The notes under the pieces were generated by a model. That model saw only the letters and a list, made by a program, of their open reading frames with translations. It had not been told where the DNA came from and did no database searches. Below are positions 5,913 through 6,490 of a DNA stretch of 6,490 bases, in pieces (the stretch's first letter is position 1; each line of letters opens with the position of its first letter). The DNA lies in contig CALAMB010000177.1 of assembly GCA_937925645.1 (NCBI GenBank), positions 1 to 6,490 on the forward strand, written 5' to 3'. The stretch is from an uncultured Acidobacteriota bacterium (GTDB lineage Bacteria > Acidobacteriota > JAAYUB01). The translations under genes and the position numbers were made by a program.

Positions 5913-6455
5913 TTAAAACAACGGCTTTCGTTCCACCAGCGGCTTCTGCGAGAGCATGCCGACATCATGGATGAACTCACCCCGGCACAGGGCGATCTTC
6001 GGGATCCGGTCGAAGGAAATGAATCGGACGGTGGACCGCGAGGTGTCGCGGCGCTGGTTGAAATACGCGCCGAGTATGTCCAGCCGCCTCTTGCTGATCG
6101 GGGTCCGCAGCCCGTCCGGCAGGTTGGAAAAGGCGACCAGGATCCAGGTCCGCTTTTTCTCCGCCCGCTTGCGGATTTTCTCCACAGCGCAATCGGGCAG
6201 GCAGGAGGTGCAGTACATCAGTCCCAGCAGGTCTTGGAAACTTTCACGCCGCTGGCAGAGCGCGCACTCGAGGTTGAAGCGGATGGTCTGGGCGTTCTCG
6301 ACGATGCTCCAGGTGCAGTCTCCTTCCTTGTACTGATCCCACGTGTCCTGGGTGGAAAAGTAGGTCCGGAGTTCCTGGCAATGGGAGCAACGCTCGAAGA
6401 CCGAGAAACCGAACTGGACGTCCACCATTTTCCACGCATGCTGGCAATGTGACAT
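5913..6455 (-). CDS. Cysteine-pair (zinc-ribbon-like) protein of unknown function, first gene of the cluster
   Basis: I do not recognise the family. The 180-residue product has no signal peptide or membrane segment, so it should be cytoplasmic. Its N-terminal two thirds carries regularly placed metal-binding candidates: C4-x-H6-x-W8, C23-x2-C26, C47, C64-x2-C67, C82-x2-C85 and C89. Two zinc (or Fe-S) sites are plausible, for example H6/C23/C26 with C4, and C64/C67/C82/C85. The remainder (about 93-180) is basic and lacks further Cys pairs, with one Cys at 157. The ATG at 6455 follows an AGGTG about 7 nt upstream. The frame is open upstream to the window edge but contains no ATG, GTG or TTG there, so a longer protein would have to start outside the window. 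It ends in TAA 43 nt before the DRTGG gene, which suggests co-transcription and a role tied to the redox genes. Assembly factor, adaptor or regulator are all possible; this is inference only. Confidence 0.8.
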   Translation of the reverse strand: MSHCQHAWKMVDVQFGFSVFERCSHCQELRTYFSTQDTWDQYKEGDCTWSIVENAQTIRFNLECALCQRRESFQDLLGLMYCTSCLPDCAVEKIRKRAEKKRTWILVAFSNLPDGLRTPISKRRLDILGAYFNQRRDTSRSTVRFISFDRIPKIALCRGEFIHDVGMLSQKPLVERKPLF

Positions 6456-6490
6456 CAGTGCACACCTGATAACAAAATAACAAGCCAGGC

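Noticed and set aside
6456..6490. AT-rich stretch upstream of the first gene as a promoter
   Set aside because: Only 35 bp are visible and no convincing paired -35/-10 boxes can be defined; the operon may begin further upstream.

Overview
All recognisable genes in this 6.5 kb window lie on the minus strand. They read right to left as one tightly packed seven-gene cluster, very probably a single operon: junctions are 43 and 84 nt, then 19 nt, then direct abutment, an 8-bp overlap and a 4-bp overlap. The last gene runs off the left edge, and nothing but 35 bp of leader is visible at the right edge. The DNA is GC-rich (about 60% by eye), uses the standard code, and the proteins are dense in Fe-S clusters. 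This points to a high-GC anaerobic bacterium with formate or hydrogen metabolism (Aminicenantes/Acidobacteriota, Desulfobacterota or a similar group). I cannot assign a taxon from the sequence alone.

Layout in transcription order: (1) 6455-5913, a 180-aa cysteine-pair (zinc-ribbon-like) protein of unknown function; (2) 5869-5534, a stand-alone DRTGG-domain protein; (3) 5449-4637, a second, divergent DRTGG-like domain fused to an RsbW/histidine-kinase-type ATPase; (4) 4617-3343, a ferredoxin/[FeFe]-hydrogenase-like/FeS-domain protein whose H-cluster motifs are altered; (5) 3342-2854, a NuoE/HndA-type [2Fe-2S] subunit; (6) 2861-972, a NuoF/HndC-type flavin and NAD-binding subunit with an extra C-terminal double ferredoxin domain; (7) 975-1 (partial), a NuoG-like Fe-S arm running into the [4Fe-4S] domain of a molybdopterin enzyme of the formate dehydrogenase type.

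Genes 5-7 together look like a soluble NAD(P)-linked formate dehydrogenase-like complex, built on the same NuoE/NuoF chassis as electron-bifurcating [FeFe]-hydrogenases (HydABC/HndABCD). Formate (or a related substrate) would be handled by subunit 7, NAD(P) by subunit 6, and possibly ferredoxin as a third partner. Genes 2-4 resemble the accessory DRTGG / ATPase / hydrogenase-like set I know beside bifurcating [FeFe]-hydrogenase operons. Here that set sits in front of a molybdenum enzyme instead. My working hypothesis is that genes 1-4 are a redox- and nucleotide-responsive control or assembly module for the complex. The most unusual element is the hydrogenase-like protein: it has Tyr in place of the proton-relay Cys and His in place of one H-cluster Cys, plus a second Cys-to-His change in its N-terminal ferredoxin domain. 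It is therefore unlikely to be a working hydrogenase. No RNA gene, mobile element, CRISPR array or long intergenic region was seen.
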